In this document: positions 8,881 through 17,077 of the stretch, one piece after another
Layout: the number at the start of each line of letters is the position of its first letter
Position numbering within the stretch: position 1 is the first letter of the stretch
Assembly: GCF_012034175.1 (NCBI RefSeq)
Contig: NZ_JAATEJ010000004.1
Location: 1 to 64,000 of the forward strand
Length of the DNA: 64,000 nt
Source: Actinacidiphila epipremni
Lineage (GTDB): Bacteria; Actinomycetota; Actinomycetes; Streptomycetales; Streptomycetaceae
Direction of reading: 5' to 3'
Program-made: the position numbers and the translations under genes
The notes under the pieces: model-generated
Databases searched by the model: none
What the model saw: the letters and a program-made list of their open reading frames with translations, nothing else
Told to the model about the DNA's origin: nothing

Positions 8881-9455
8881 CAGCGGATTCCGTAGACCAG
8901 GCTCAGCCGGCCGTCCGACATCCGCCGCACGTCGTGGAGTTCGAGCCCGTGCCGCAGTTGCGTCGTGGCGAAGAGAGCCGGGCCCTCGCCGGCGAGCAAC
9001 GGGTGCACGATCAGCCGGAGTTCGTCGACGAGGCCGGCTTCGAGGGCGCCGGCGGCCGTGGGGGCGCCGCCCATCAGGTAAATGTCCTTGCCCGGCCGCC
9101 GCTTGAGGTCCGCGATCTCGTCGAGGCCGCGGACGATACGGGTGTTGGGCCACGCCACGGACGTCAGGGTGCGCGACAGCACGTAGTGCGGGAGCCGCGC
9201 GGCGACCTCCGCCCACTCGATCTCGCCGGGGGTGGGCGGGGTGTCGTCGATCCAGTGCGGCGTGCCGGGCTCGTTCCTGATCGCGGTCCAGTACTGCTCG
9301 TAGGTGCGGTACATCCCCGCGCCGAGGACGCACGCGTCCACCTGCGGCGTCAGTCCGTAGTCGTCGGCCCACGACCTCACCCAGTCCGCGTAGCCTTCCG
9401 GTCCCTCGGTCCTGCCGTCGACCGAGATCTTGAACGCGGCGATCAATTTGCGCAT
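8880..9455 (-). CDS. Dihydrofolate reductase family (RibD C-terminal) protein
   Basis: 191 residues. It begins MRKLIAAFKISVDG, the usual start of the RibD_C/DHFR-like family. It contains VLSRTLTSVAWPNTRIV, the nucleotide-binding IYLMGGAPTAAGALEAGLVD, and LRLIVHPLLAGEGPALF. Members reduce unknown small substrates with NADPH and are often controlled by ECF sigma factors. A ribosome site, CAGGAG, precedes the ATG. It is coupled to the F420-family gene downstream and divergent from the DGPF/sigma pair. Confidence 0.88.
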   Translation of the reverse strand: MRKLIAAFKISVDGRTEGPEGYADWVRSWADDYGLTPQVDACVLGAGMYRTYEQYWTAIRNEPGTPHWIDDTPPTPGEIEWAEVAARLPHYVLSRTLTSVAWPNTRIVRGLDEIADLKRRPGKDIYLMGGAPTAAGALEAGLVDELRLIVHPLLAGEGPALFATTQLRHGLELHDVRRMSDGRLSLVYGIR

Positions 9456-9540
9456 GGTCGTCTCCTGGTGGTGTCGGTCCCTTTCCGGTGGTTCCGCGCC
9501 GCGCGCGGCGGCCGGTCCGGAAGGGGAGGTTCACCCCACC

Positions 9541-9566
9541 GACGAACGCGGGCCCGCGGATCGACC
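9541..9566 (-). promoter_or_regulatory. Putative ECF42 promoter for the DHFR-like/F420 pair
   Basis: On the minus strand GGTCGA (9566-9561), 16 nt, then CGTC (9544-9541). The same arrangement plus similar flanks (TCGAT.CGCG and TTCGTCGGT.GGG) recurs at 11482-11507. ECF42 sigma factors are reported, as I recall, to read TGTCGA at -35 and CGA/TC at -10. The leader to the ATG would be about 80 nt. Confidence 0.6.
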
Positions 9567-9744
9567 GCCGGGCGGAAAAAACTTTCCGCGGCCCTTCCCC
9601 GGTCCTTCCGCGGCCCTTCCCCGGCCCTTTCCCGGCCCGCCGCGCGGACGACGGCGGTACGTCCGGGATGTGCCCGTCCGTGGTATGAGATGCGGGAACG
9701 CGACCGGCGTACCCGCGGGTGCGTCCGGGCCAGGAGGAGCACCT

Positions 9745-10080
9745 GTGAAATACGCCCTGTTGATCTGCGACGACGAGTCGGGCCGGTCGGGCGCCGAGGA
9801 CATCGCGCGGGGCCACGCCACGTGGACCGCGTACATCGAGAGCCGCGGCGCGGTGTTCCTCGGCGGCGTGCGGCTGCGCCCCAGCGAGGACGCCACCAGC
9901 GTGCGGACGCGCGCCGGGGAGGTGATGATCAGCGACGGGCCGTTCGTGGAGACCAAGGAGCAGATCGGCGGCTTCGCGCTGATCGAGTGCGCGGACCTCG
10001 ACACGGCGGCCGACATCGCCTCCCGGCACCCGTACGCCGCGCACGGGGTGATCGAGATCAGGCCGGTCCTGGAACCGTGA
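9745..10080 (+). CDS. DGPF/YCII-domain protein partner of ECF42 sigma
   Basis: 111 residues. It has the YCII fold with the diagnostic motif ISDGPFVETKEQIGGF and ends VIEIRPVLEP. DGPF proteins accompany ECF42 sigma factors and are thought to be part of their regulation, although the mechanism is not settled. The GTG at 9745 has GGAGGA 5 nt upstream. Its TGA overlaps the sigma factor's GTG (GTGA), so the two are translationally coupled. I do not see a good TGTCGA-type promoter in front of this gene. Confidence 0.9.
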   Translation: MKYALLICDDESGRSGAEDIARGHATWTAYIESRGAVFLGGVRLRPSEDATSVRTRAGEVMISDGPFVETKEQIGGFALIECADLDTAADIASRHPYAAHGVIEIRPVLEP

Positions 10081-11441
10081 GCGACGAGGTCGGCGCGGCG
10101 GTCGGCCGGGCCTTCCGGCAGGAGTGGGGGCAGGTCGTCGCGACCCTCATCGGGCTGACCGGCGACTGGGACCTCGCCGAGGAGTGCGCGCAGGACGCCT
10201 TCGCGCTCGCGCTGGAGAAGTGGCGCCGCGACGGCGTCCCGCACCGGCCCGGGGCGTGGCTGACGACCGCGGCGCGGCACCGGGCCATCGACCGGCTGCG
10301 CCGGGAGGCGGTCGGCGCGGCCAAGCTCCGGGAGGCCGGCATCCTGGCGGGCCTGGAGCAGGCCGGGACCGCCGGGACCGCCGCCGGCGGCGTCGGCGGC
10401 GCCGGCAGCGCGGCCGAGGAGCCCGCCGAGGACGAGGCGGCCGTCAGCGGCGTCGCGGACGACCGGCTGCGGCTGATCTTCACCTGCTGTCACCCCGCGC
10501 TGCCGCTGGAGGCCCGCGTCGCCCTGACGCTGCGCACCCTGGCCGGGCTGACCACCCCGGAGATCGCCCGGGCCTTCCTCGTCCCGGAGGCGACGATGGC
10601 CCAGCGCCTGGTGCGGGCCAAGCGCAAGATCCGCAACGCCGGCATCCCGTACCGCGTACCGGACGCGGCGCTGCTGCCGGGGCGGACCAGCGGCGTCCTC
10701 GGCGTGCTCTACCTGCTGTTCAACGAGGGGTACGCGGCGAGCAGCGGCGCCGATCTGGTGCGCCGCGGGCTGACCGCCGAGGCGATCCGGCTGGCCCGGC
10801 TGCTGACCCGGCTCATGCCCGACGACTGCGAGGCCGCCGGCCTGCTGGCGCTCATGCTGCTGCACGAGGCGCGGCACGCCGCCCGGCTGGACGCCGCAGG
10901 CGACCTCGTGACGCTGACCGAGCAGGACCGCACCCGCTGGGACGCCGACCGGATCGCCGAGGGCGTCGGGCTGCTGCGGGCGGCGATGGAGCGCGGGCGC
11001 CCCGGCCCGTACCAGATCCAGGCGGCGATCGTCGCCTGCCACGCCACCGCCGCGTCGGCCGGCGAGACCGACTGGGAGCAGATCGTCGCGCTGTACGGCC
11101 ATCTCGTGGAGCTGGCGCCCTCGCCGGTGATCGAGCTGAACCGGGCGGTCGCCGTCGCCATGGCGGAGGGGCCCGCGGCGGGCCTGGAACTGCTCGACGC
11201 GCTGCGGGAGTCCGGGGCGCTGGCCCGCTACTATCTGCTGCCGGCCGCCCGCGCCGACCTGCTGCGCCGGCTGGACCGGCCCGCCGAGGCCGCGGACGCC
11301 TACCGCGAGGCGCTGGCCCTGGCGGCCACCGACAGCGAGCGCCGCTTCCTCGCCCGGCGGCTGGCGGAGGCGGAGGGCGCGGGGGAGGGGGAGGCGGAGG
11401 GCGCGGAGGAGGGGGAGGCGGAGCCCGGGGCCGGCGGCTGA
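10077..11441 (+). CDS. ECF42-type RNA polymerase sigma factor
   Basis: 454 residues, far longer than a classical ECF factor because of a ~200-residue C-terminal helical/TPR-like domain (NEGYAASSG, LLTRLMPDDCEAAGLLALML, ELNRAVAVAMAEGP), which defines this group. Sigma region 2 is at ~10-75 (WDLAEECAQDAFALALEKWR, TAARHRAIDRLRRE) and region 4 at ~130-190 (GLTTPEIARAFLVPEATMAQ). No anti-sigma gene is adjacent. A Gly/Ala-rich linker separates the two regions, and the tail is an acidic EGEAEG repeat. The GTG at 10077 overlaps the stop of the DGPF gene. Likely targets here are the two promoters at 9541-9566 and 11482-11507. Confidence 0.9.
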   Translation: MSDEVGAAVGRAFRQEWGQVVATLIGLTGDWDLAEECAQDAFALALEKWRRDGVPHRPGAWLTTAARHRAIDRLRREAVGAAKLREAGILAGLEQAGTAGTAAGGVGGAGSAAEEPAEDEAAVSGVADDRLRLIFTCCHPALPLEARVALTLRTLAGLTTPEIARAFLVPEATMAQRLVRAKRKIRNAGIPYRVPDAALLPGRTSGVLGVLYLLFNEGYAASSGADLVRRGLTAEAIRLARLLTRLMPDDCEAAGLLALMLLHEARHAARLDAAGDLVTLTEQDRTRWDADRIAEGVGLLRAAMERGRPGPYQIQAAIVACHATAASAGETDWEQIVALYGHLVELAPSPVIELNRAVAVAMAEGPAAGLELLDALRESGALARYYLLPAARADLLRRLDRPAEAADAYREALALAATDSERRFLARRLAEAEGAGEGEAEGAEEGEAEPGAGG

Positions 11442-11481
11442 CCGGGGCGGTCCGCGCAGGGCGTTCCGGGCCGCCCGAGGC

Positions 11482-11507
11482 TGTCGATTCGCGCCGGCCC
11501 GTTCGTC
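11482..11507 (+). promoter_or_regulatory. Putative ECF42 promoter for the small-protein/MFS pair
   Basis: TGTCGA at 11482-11487, a 16-nt spacer, then CGTC at 11504-11507. It shares core, spacing and flanks with the minus-strand site at 9541-9566. It lies 48 nt upstream of the small coupled ORF at 11555. Confidence 0.65.
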
Positions 11508-11554
11508 GGTAGGGCGAGCAACCTACCGACCTGCCCGATCCTGGGGAGTCCACC

Positions 11555-11746
11555 ATGTACGCCGCCGACCCGTCCACCGCCGCCCTGCGAATACTGCCCG
11601 GCCGCCGCCACCCCCGCCGCACCACCCGGCTCCACCTGCCGTACGGCACCGCCCGCCCCGACACCGCCGCCCGCCCCGCCGGCCGTATCGCCCTCCCGGC
11701 GACGGCGGCCGTCCTCGTACGGCTGCCCGGGCCGCGTGCCTCATGA
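11555..11746 (+). CDS. Small Arg/Pro-rich protein coupled to MFS transporter
   Basis: 63 residues, not recognised. It is basic and proline-rich (GRRHPRRTTRLHLPYG) with a short hydrophobic end (ALPATAAVLVRLPG). A strong GGGGAG site lies before the ATG, and its TGA overlaps the ATG of the transporter (ATGA), which argues that it is translated. It may be a leader that couples translation to the transporter, or a small accessory subunit. Confidence 0.55.
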   Translation: MYAADPSTAALRILPGRRHPRRTTRLHLPYGTARPDTAARPAGRIALPATAAVLVRLPGPRAS

Positions 11747-12915
11747 GCGCGGGTGCCTACGGCCGGGTGCTGAGGGTGCCCGGCGTCGTGCCGGTGCTGC
11801 TGGCCGGGATGGCCGTACGGGTGCCGTGGGGCGCGGCGGGCGTGGTGGTGGTCCTGCATGTCGTCGACGACCTGCACCGCGGCTACGGCCCCTCCGGCGT
11901 GGTGGCCGCCGTGCTCGGGATCGCGACCGCGCTGGGCAGCCCCTGGCGCGGCCGGCTGCTGCAGCGCGCCGGGGTGCGCCGGGGGATCGGGCCGTCCCTG
12001 CCGGTGCTGGCCCTGGCCGGCCTCGTCACCCCGTGGGTCGGCTACTGGCCGCTGCTCGGCCTCACCGCCGTGACCGGGGTGCTCGCGCTGCCGGCGCTCG
12101 CGGTGGTCCGTGCCGCGCTGGACGCGGCGGTGGACGGGGAGCTGCGGGGCACGGTGATGGCCCTCGACGCGATCGGCGCGGACCTGGCCTTCCTGCTCGG
12201 GCCGGCCTGCGGGATCGCGCTGGCCACCGCGGTCGGCGACCGTGCCGCGCTCGCGGTGTGCCTGGTCGGCCACCCGCTCGGGGGCCTGCTGCTGTGCCGG
12301 CTCGACCCCGCGCTCGGAGCGCCGCCGCGGTCCGGCGCCGCGCCGGCCCGCGGGCGGGGCGCGGCGGTCCTGCTCGTCCCGGCGCTCGCCATGGCCTTCG
12401 CCTGCGCCGTCGTCGACAGCGGCGGGGAGCTGTCGACCATCGCGGCGATGAAGGGCTGGCACCGCACCGAGCTGACCGGCCTGACCATCTCGCTGTGGGC
12501 GGTCGGCTCCGTCGTGGGCGGTGTCGTGTACGGGGCGGTGCGCGTACGTCCGTCGAGCGCGGTGCTGACGGCCGGACTCGCCGTGACGCTCGCCGCGACC
12601 GCGGCGGCCCGCGGCAGCGGGGCCTACGCGCTGCTGCTGGGCCTCAACGGGCTGTTCGTCGCGCCCGCGTACGCCGCGATCAGCGCGGACGTCACGGCGG
12701 CGGTGCCCGCGGGGCGGGCGGCCGAGGCGCTGAGCCGGCAATCCGGCGCGATGGTGCTCGGCGGCGCTTTCGGCACCCCGGCCGCGGGCCTGGTCATCGA
12801 CGCCTGGGGCTGGCCGGCCGGCCTGCTCCTGCCCGCGGCCGTCGCCGCCCTGGCGCTGCTGTCCCGCGCCGCGACCGGGCCCGGGCCCGGTCCGGCCGCC
12901 GAGCCGGAACCCTAG
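11743..12915 (+). CDS. MFS transporter
   Basis: 390 residues, almost entirely hydrophobic, with about 11-12 membrane segments. Examples are VVAAVLGIATALGSPW, SLPVLALAGLVTPWVGYW, VLALPALAVVRAAL and LLLPAAVAALALLS. The motif after the second helix (SPWRGRLLQRAGVRRGIGP) resembles the loop 2-3 motif of drug-type MFS exporters, and a helical internal duplication is likely. The substrate is unknown. Because it sits behind an ECF42-type promoter, it may export a toxic compound handled by the two divergent reductases. Confidence 0.8.
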   Translation: MSAGAYGRVLRVPGVVPVLLAGMAVRVPWGAAGVVVVLHVVDDLHRGYGPSGVVAAVLGIATALGSPWRGRLLQRAGVRRGIGPSLPVLALAGLVTPWVGYWPLLGLTAVTGVLALPALAVVRAALDAAVDGELRGTVMALDAIGADLAFLLGPACGIALATAVGDRAALAVCLVGHPLGGLLLCRLDPALGAPPRSGAAPARGRGAAVLLVPALAMAFACAVVDSGGELSTIAAMKGWHRTELTGLTISLWAVGSVVGGVVYGAVRVRPSSAVLTAGLAVTLAATAAARGSGAYALLLGLNGLFVAPAYAAISADVTAAVPAGRAAEALSRQSGAMVLGGAFGTPAAGLVIDAWGWPAGLLLPAAVAALALLSRAATGPGPGPAAEPEP

Positions 12916-12921
12916 CCGCCC

Positions 12922-13533
12922 TCAGTCCTCCTCCTGGTAGGAGTAGCGCTGCTCCTTCCAGGGGTCGGCGATGTTGTGGTGGCCGCGTTCCTCCCAGAAG
13001 CCGCGGCGGTCCGCCGTCATGTACTCGATGGCCCGCAGCCACTTGGGGCCCTTCCAGCTGTACAGGTGCGGGACCACCAGCCGTACAGGGAAGCCGTGTT
13101 CCGCGGTGAGGTGCTGGCCGCCGTGGTGGGTGGCGAGCAGGGTGCGGGGGGAGGCGAAGTCGGCGAGGCGGAGGTTGGCGTTGTAGCCGTATTCGGCCCA
13201 GGCCATGACGTGGGTGGCCTGCGGCGCCGGTGGCGCGAGCTCCAGCAGGGCGGTGGCGGGGAGGCCGAACCACTCGTGCCCGGTCGTGGACGTGCCCGAC
13301 GCGCAGTGCAGGTCGGCGACCACGGTCGTACGGGGGAGGGCGGCGAACTCCTCGAAAGACCATACGTGTTCGGTGCCGCTCGCGGTCGCGCCGAAGACCT
13401 TCAGGTTCCACCGCTCGGGGCGGAAGCGCGGGACGGGACCGTAGTGCGAGACGGGCCAGCCGTGGGCCTTGCGCTGGCCGGGCGGCAGCATGTCGCTTCC
13501 CACGAGGTGGTCGTCCTTCCCTGCGTACCGCAT
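12922..13533 (-). CDS. Sulfite-oxidase-like molybdopterin oxidoreductase
   Basis: 203 residues, a compact molybdenum-domain protein. It has the family's LPPGQRKAHGWPVSHYG, the probable Mo-ligating cysteine in VADLHCASGTSTTGHEWFG, and GFPVRLVVPHLYSWKGPKWL. It lacks a dimerisation domain and a signal peptide, so it is probably cytoplasmic with an unknown electron partner. The ATG at 13533 is used; an internal ATG at 13491, directly before LPPGQ, has a better GGGAAG site and is a real alternative. It is convergent with the MFS gene only 6 nt away. Confidence 0.82.
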   Translation of the reverse strand: MRYAGKDDHLVGSDMLPPGQRKAHGWPVSHYGPVPRFRPERWNLKVFGATASGTEHVWSFEEFAALPRTTVVADLHCASGTSTTGHEWFGLPATALLELAPPAPQATHVMAWAEYGYNANLRLADFASPRTLLATHHGGQHLTAEHGFPVRLVVPHLYSWKGPKWLRAIEYMTADRRGFWEERGHHNIADPWKEQRYSYQEED

Positions 13534-13755
13534 GTGCGAGGTCAACGCGTGTTGACGAGTATCACATGCGGCACGTTTCGGGCCGTACGCCACGCATCTG
13601 CGGCGCGGCGCGCACCGCGGCCGGGCCGCCGGCGCCGAAGGGCGAGCCGAGCGGGGAAAGGCGGGCGCGCGAGGCGGGCCGGTCGTGCCACGATCGGGGG
13701 AAGCACGCGCCGGGCGGGACGGCGCGCTCGTTCCTGGGGCACTTGGGGGAGACCT

Positions 13756-14448
13756 ATGCCGTACGACGACGAGGCCACGCGCGCCGCGCGCCTGCTGGAC
13801 GCGCAGGCCAAGGCGGCGGAGCTGTTCGCCGAGATCGGGGCCCGCGGCCTGGTCGCCGCGGGGGAGAGCGAGCGGGTGGTCAGCGACCGGGTGCGCGACC
13901 TCGCCAACGAGATGTTCGGGCCGACCCGGCACTGGCACAAGCGCATCGTGCGGTCCGGGGTGAACACGCTGCGGCCCTACCGGGAGAACCCGCCGGACCG
14001 GGTCATCGGCGAGGACGACATCGTCTTCGCCGACTTCGGGCCGATCTTCGAGGAGTGGGAGGCCGACTTCGGCCGCACCTTCGTCCTCGGCGACGATCCC
14101 GTGAAGCAGCGGCTGCGCGACGACCTGCCCGACGTCTTCGCGGCCGGCCGGGCCGCCTTCGAGGCCGACCCGGACATCACCGGCTCCGCCCTGCACGCCG
14201 AGGTCGCCCGGCTGGCCGCCGACCGCGGCTGGCAGCTCGGCGGCTGGCACGCCGGCCACCCCGTGGGCGCCTTCCCGCACGAGGAGATCGCCGGCGCCGA
14301 GATCGCCTCCCACATCACCCCCGGCAACGACACCCCGCTGCGCCGCACCGACAGCAAGGGCCTCCAGGTCCACTGGATCCTGGAGATCCACCTCGTCGAC
14401 CTCGACCGCGGCTTCGGCGGCTTCTTCGAGGAGCTCCTCGACCTCTGA
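13756..14448 (+). CDS. M24-family metallopeptidase (aminopeptidase P-like)
   Basis: 230 residues, a stand-alone pita-bread domain. The expected metal ligands are visible: two Asp in FADFGPIFEEWEADFGRTF, a His in GGWHAGHPVGAFPHE, a Glu in HWILEIHLVD and a Glu in GFGGFFEELLDL. Full-length relatives include Xaa-Pro aminopeptidases; this short form lacks their N-terminal domain, so the substrate is uncertain. The ATG at 13756 follows GGGGGA with a 5-nt gap. It is convergent with the VOC gene. Confidence 0.82.
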   Translation: MPYDDEATRAARLLDAQAKAAELFAEIGARGLVAAGESERVVSDRVRDLANEMFGPTRHWHKRIVRSGVNTLRPYRENPPDRVIGEDDIVFADFGPIFEEWEADFGRTFVLGDDPVKQRLRDDLPDVFAAGRAAFEADPDITGSALHAEVARLAADRGWQLGGWHAGHPVGAFPHEEIAGAEIASHITPGNDTPLRRTDSKGLQVHWILEIHLVDLDRGFGGFFEELLDL

Positions 14449-14474
14449 GCGATGGCCGCGCCCGGCGCCCGCTC

Positions 14475-14915
14475 TCAGCCCAGCTCCTCCGCCAGCGCCA
14501 CGATGACGCCCTCGGGCCCGCGCACGTAGCACAGCCGGTAGACGTCCCCGTACCGCTCGACGCGGCCGACCAGCTCGCCGCCGTGCGGGCGTACCCGGGC
14601 CAGGGCGTCGTCGAGGTCGTCGACGGCGAACATGACGCTGCGCAGGCCCAGCGTGTGGGGCGGGGCGCCGGCCCGGTCGGCGCCGACGGCCGCGGGGGAG
14701 TGGAACCTGGTCAGTTCGAGCTTGCCGTGGCCGTCCGGGGTGCGCACCATCACGATGTCCACCCGTACGCCGTCGAGGCCGCACACCCCGTCCACCCAGG
14801 GCCCCTCGACGGGCGTGCGGCCCTCCACCTCCATGCCGAGCGCGACGAAGAACGCGACGGCCGCGTCCAGGTCCTCGACGACGACGCTGACGTGGTCCAT
14901 CCGCTGGATCGCCAT
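14475..14915 (-). CDS. VOC (glyoxalase/dioxygenase superfamily) protein
   Basis: 146 residues with two beta-alpha-beta-beta-beta halves. The first starts MDHVSVVVEDLDAAVAFFVALGMEVEGR, given here only as the well-known VOC opening (HVSVVVEDLDAAVAFF). The second is LRSVMFAVDDLDDALARVR and ends CYVRGPEGVIVALAEELG, where the final Glu is a typical metal ligand. The reaction is not predictable. A perfect GGAGGAGG site precedes the ATG at 14915; the longer open frame has none. Confidence 0.85.
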   Translation of the reverse strand: MAIQRMDHVSVVVEDLDAAVAFFVALGMEVEGRTPVEGPWVDGVCGLDGVRVDIVMVRTPDGHGKLELTRFHSPAAVGADRAGAPPHTLGLRSVMFAVDDLDDALARVRPHGGELVGRVERYGDVYRLCYVRGPEGVIVALAEELG

Positions 14916-15018
14916 GGCTGTCCTCCTCCGTACGGGGTACGGCCCCGGCGGCCGTCTCCACCCCTGGGACGGAGCCGGCACGCCGTTCTCGACATCCCGG
15001 CCCCGCGGGGGGCCGGGA

Positions 15019-15639
15019 TCAGGCCGGTGCGGGCGCGGCGGTCGCCGCCGCGTGCCGGGCGCTGACGTCGGTCCAGTTCACCAGGTCCCAGAGCTTGGTG
15101 ACGTAGTCGGGGCGGACGTTCTTGTACTGGAGGTAGTACGCGTGCTCCCACGCGTCGAAGACCAGCAGCGGGGTCGTGCCCTGGCCGACGTTGCCGTGGT
15201 GGTCGTAGACCTGCTCGACGACCAGCCGGCGGCCCAGCGGCTCCCAGGCCAGCACGCCCCAGCCGGAGCCCTGGACGGAGGACGTGGCGACGGTGAGCTG
15301 CTTGCGGAACGCCTCGAAGCCGCCGAGGTGCTCGTCGATGGCGGTCGCGAGGGGGCCGTCGGGGCGGTCGCCGCCGTCGGGGGACAGGTTCTGCCAGAAG
15401 ATCGAGTGCAGGACGTGGCCGGAGAGGTTGAACGCGAAGGTCTTCTCCAGGCCGACCAGCCCGGTCGGCGTGATCGCGTCCTTCTCGCGCGCCTCCGCGA
15501 TCTGCTCCAGCGTGTCGTTGGCGCCCTTGACGTAGGCGGCGTGGTGCTTGGCGTGGTGGAGCTCCAGGATCTCGCCGGTGATGGCGGGGGCGAGCGCGGA
15601 GTAGTCGTACGGCAGGTCGGGAAGCGCGTAGGTGCCCAT
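15019..15639 (-). CDS. sodF: Superoxide dismutase (Fe/Mn type)
   Basis: 206 residues. It converts superoxide to oxygen and peroxide in the cytoplasm. The four metal ligands are in [36 protein letters not shown], and [15 protein letters not shown]. In Streptomyces this enzyme is the iron form, used when nickel is scarce and repressed by nickel through Nur. A sequence closely matching the Nur box lies 59-75 nt upstream, which supports the sodF name. The ATG at 15639 has AAAGGAG upstream. The tail is Ala-rich ([12 protein letters not shown]). Confidence 0.9.
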   Translation of the reverse strand: MGTYALPDLPYDYSALAPAITGEILELHHAKHHAAYVKGANDTLEQIAEAREKDAITPTGLVGLEKTFAFNLSGHVLHSIFWQNLSPDGGDRPDGPLATAIDEHLGGFEAFRKQLTVATSSVQGSGWGVLAWEPLGRRLVVEQVYDHHGNVGQGTTPLLVFDAWEHAYYLQYKNVRPDYVTKLWDLVNWTDVSARHAAATAAPAPA

Positions 15640-15697
15640 CAGGCACGGCTCCTTTCGGCGGCGGTCGGAACGGGTCCGGCACCACACTAGACCGCTA

Positions 15698-15714
15698 TTG
15701 CGAAGAAGTTGCAA
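15698..15714 (-). promoter_or_regulatory. Nur-like box upstream of sodF
   Basis: On the plus strand TTGCGA-AGAAG-TTGCAA, an inverted repeat that matches the Streptomyces Nur consensus (TTGCAA-N5-TTGCAA) at 11 of 12 positions. It overlaps the expected -35 region of sodF, a position suited to nickel-dependent repression. Confidence 0.7.
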
Positions 15715-15937
15715 CAGCGACCCTTGTGCATCAGCATGGTGGTGGCGGAGCCGGCCCGACAGCTTCGGAACCTCGCGAGAGCCTTCCTCGCTGATCGTCT
15801 TTCACCCGGCAACCGGCCGGCGGCCGGCTCCGTCCCTGCCGCCGGCCGAGGTGCCGAGGACGACCAGCCGCCCGCGCGGCGCCGGCGCCCGGAGCGCGGC
15901 GCGGGTGTCCGCCCCGGGCTCGGGCAGGCCGACGCCG

Positions 15938-16899
15938 TTACGCGGCTGCCGGATGCAGCAGCACCTTCGTCCAGCCGTCCAGGCGCTTGTCGAAGTGCTC
16001 GTACGCCTCGGGCGCGGCCTCCAGCGGCAGCTCGTGCGAGACGATCCGCCCGGGCCTGGCCCGGCCCCGGACGATCAGGTCGCGCAGCTGGTGGTTGTAG
16101 CGCTTGACCGGGCACTGGCCGTGCCCGAGGGAGATGTTCTTGTCGAAGACGGTGCCGTAGTCGAAGGCGATCCGGCCCTCCTTCGCCCGCTCCGTCGCCG
16201 CGCCCGGGTCCTGCGGGTTGTACACGCCGACGACGCCGATGCGGCCGGTGGACCGTACGACCTCCACGAGCTTGTCGAGGACCATCTCCGGGTGCTCCTG
16301 ACCCGCGGGGTCGTGCGCCTGGTAGCCGACCGCCTCGACGCCGCAGTCCACGCCGAAGCCGTCCGTCGCGTCCAGGATCGCCTCGGCCGGGTCGCCGGCG
16401 GCGAAGTTCACCGGCGTGGCGTCGTACTCCTCGGCGAGCGCGAGCCGGTCCGGCTCCTTGTCGACGACGGCAGGTTGAAGTCGGCCCACGGCACCCGCAG
16501 GTACTCCGCCTGGCCGCCCCAGTAAGGCCCCATCTGCGGGTAGCCGTAACCGGCGGTCGGCTTGCCGGAGGGGTTCGCGCGCAGGCACGCGTTCGTCCAG
16601 CCGGCGTTGCAGTTGCGGCACGTGCCGCACGCGATGTTGAACGGCACGGAGACCCGGTCGCCGACCGCGATACGGTCCACGCCGTCGCCGACGGCCGCGA
16701 CGACGCCCATGTTCTCGTGCCCGAGCACCATGCCCTCGTCGAGCGGCGCCCGGCCCTCGTACGGGTGCAGGTCGGAGCCGCAGATGTTCGCGGTCGTGAC
16801 GCGTATGACCGCGTCGGTCGGCTTCTCGATCCGCGGATCGTCGACGTCCAGCGTCGCCACGTCGAACGGACCTCGGTAGACAACCGCCTTCATCGTCAT
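15938..16899 (-). pseudogene. fdhA: Glutathione-independent formaldehyde dehydrogenase, internally deleted
   Basis: The 5' part (MKAVVYRGPFDVATLDV onward) encodes the zinc-binding half of a class III-like alcohol dehydrogenase. It carries the catalytic zinc region GSDLHPYEGRAPLDEGMVLG and structural zinc cysteines CGTCRNCNAGWTNAC. After VPWADFNLP (near 16474) the reading frame is lost. The remainder continues one frame over as VVDKEPDRLALAEEYDATP through GHGQCPVKRYNHQL to the family's normal end near 15938. Compared with the family, about 60 residues are missing at the junction, including the GAGPVG nucleotide-binding loop. A single deletion explains both the loss and the frameshift. The product would be inactive. 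The ATG at 16899 has AAAGG upstream. Confidence 0.8.
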
Positions 16900-17077
16900 C
16901 CCGGCCTTTCCTGGTTCGGGTACGGAGCCCGTTGTACGGAATCCGTCCCTGCGGGTGCCCGGCGGCGGGTGGGGCGAAACGGGGCTTACGGGCATTGCGT
17001 GGCGGGAGGGGCGTTTCGCGGCGGCGGGGCCGGTCAGGCGTCCGTACGACGGCCACGAGGAGAGGCGGCGGACGACC

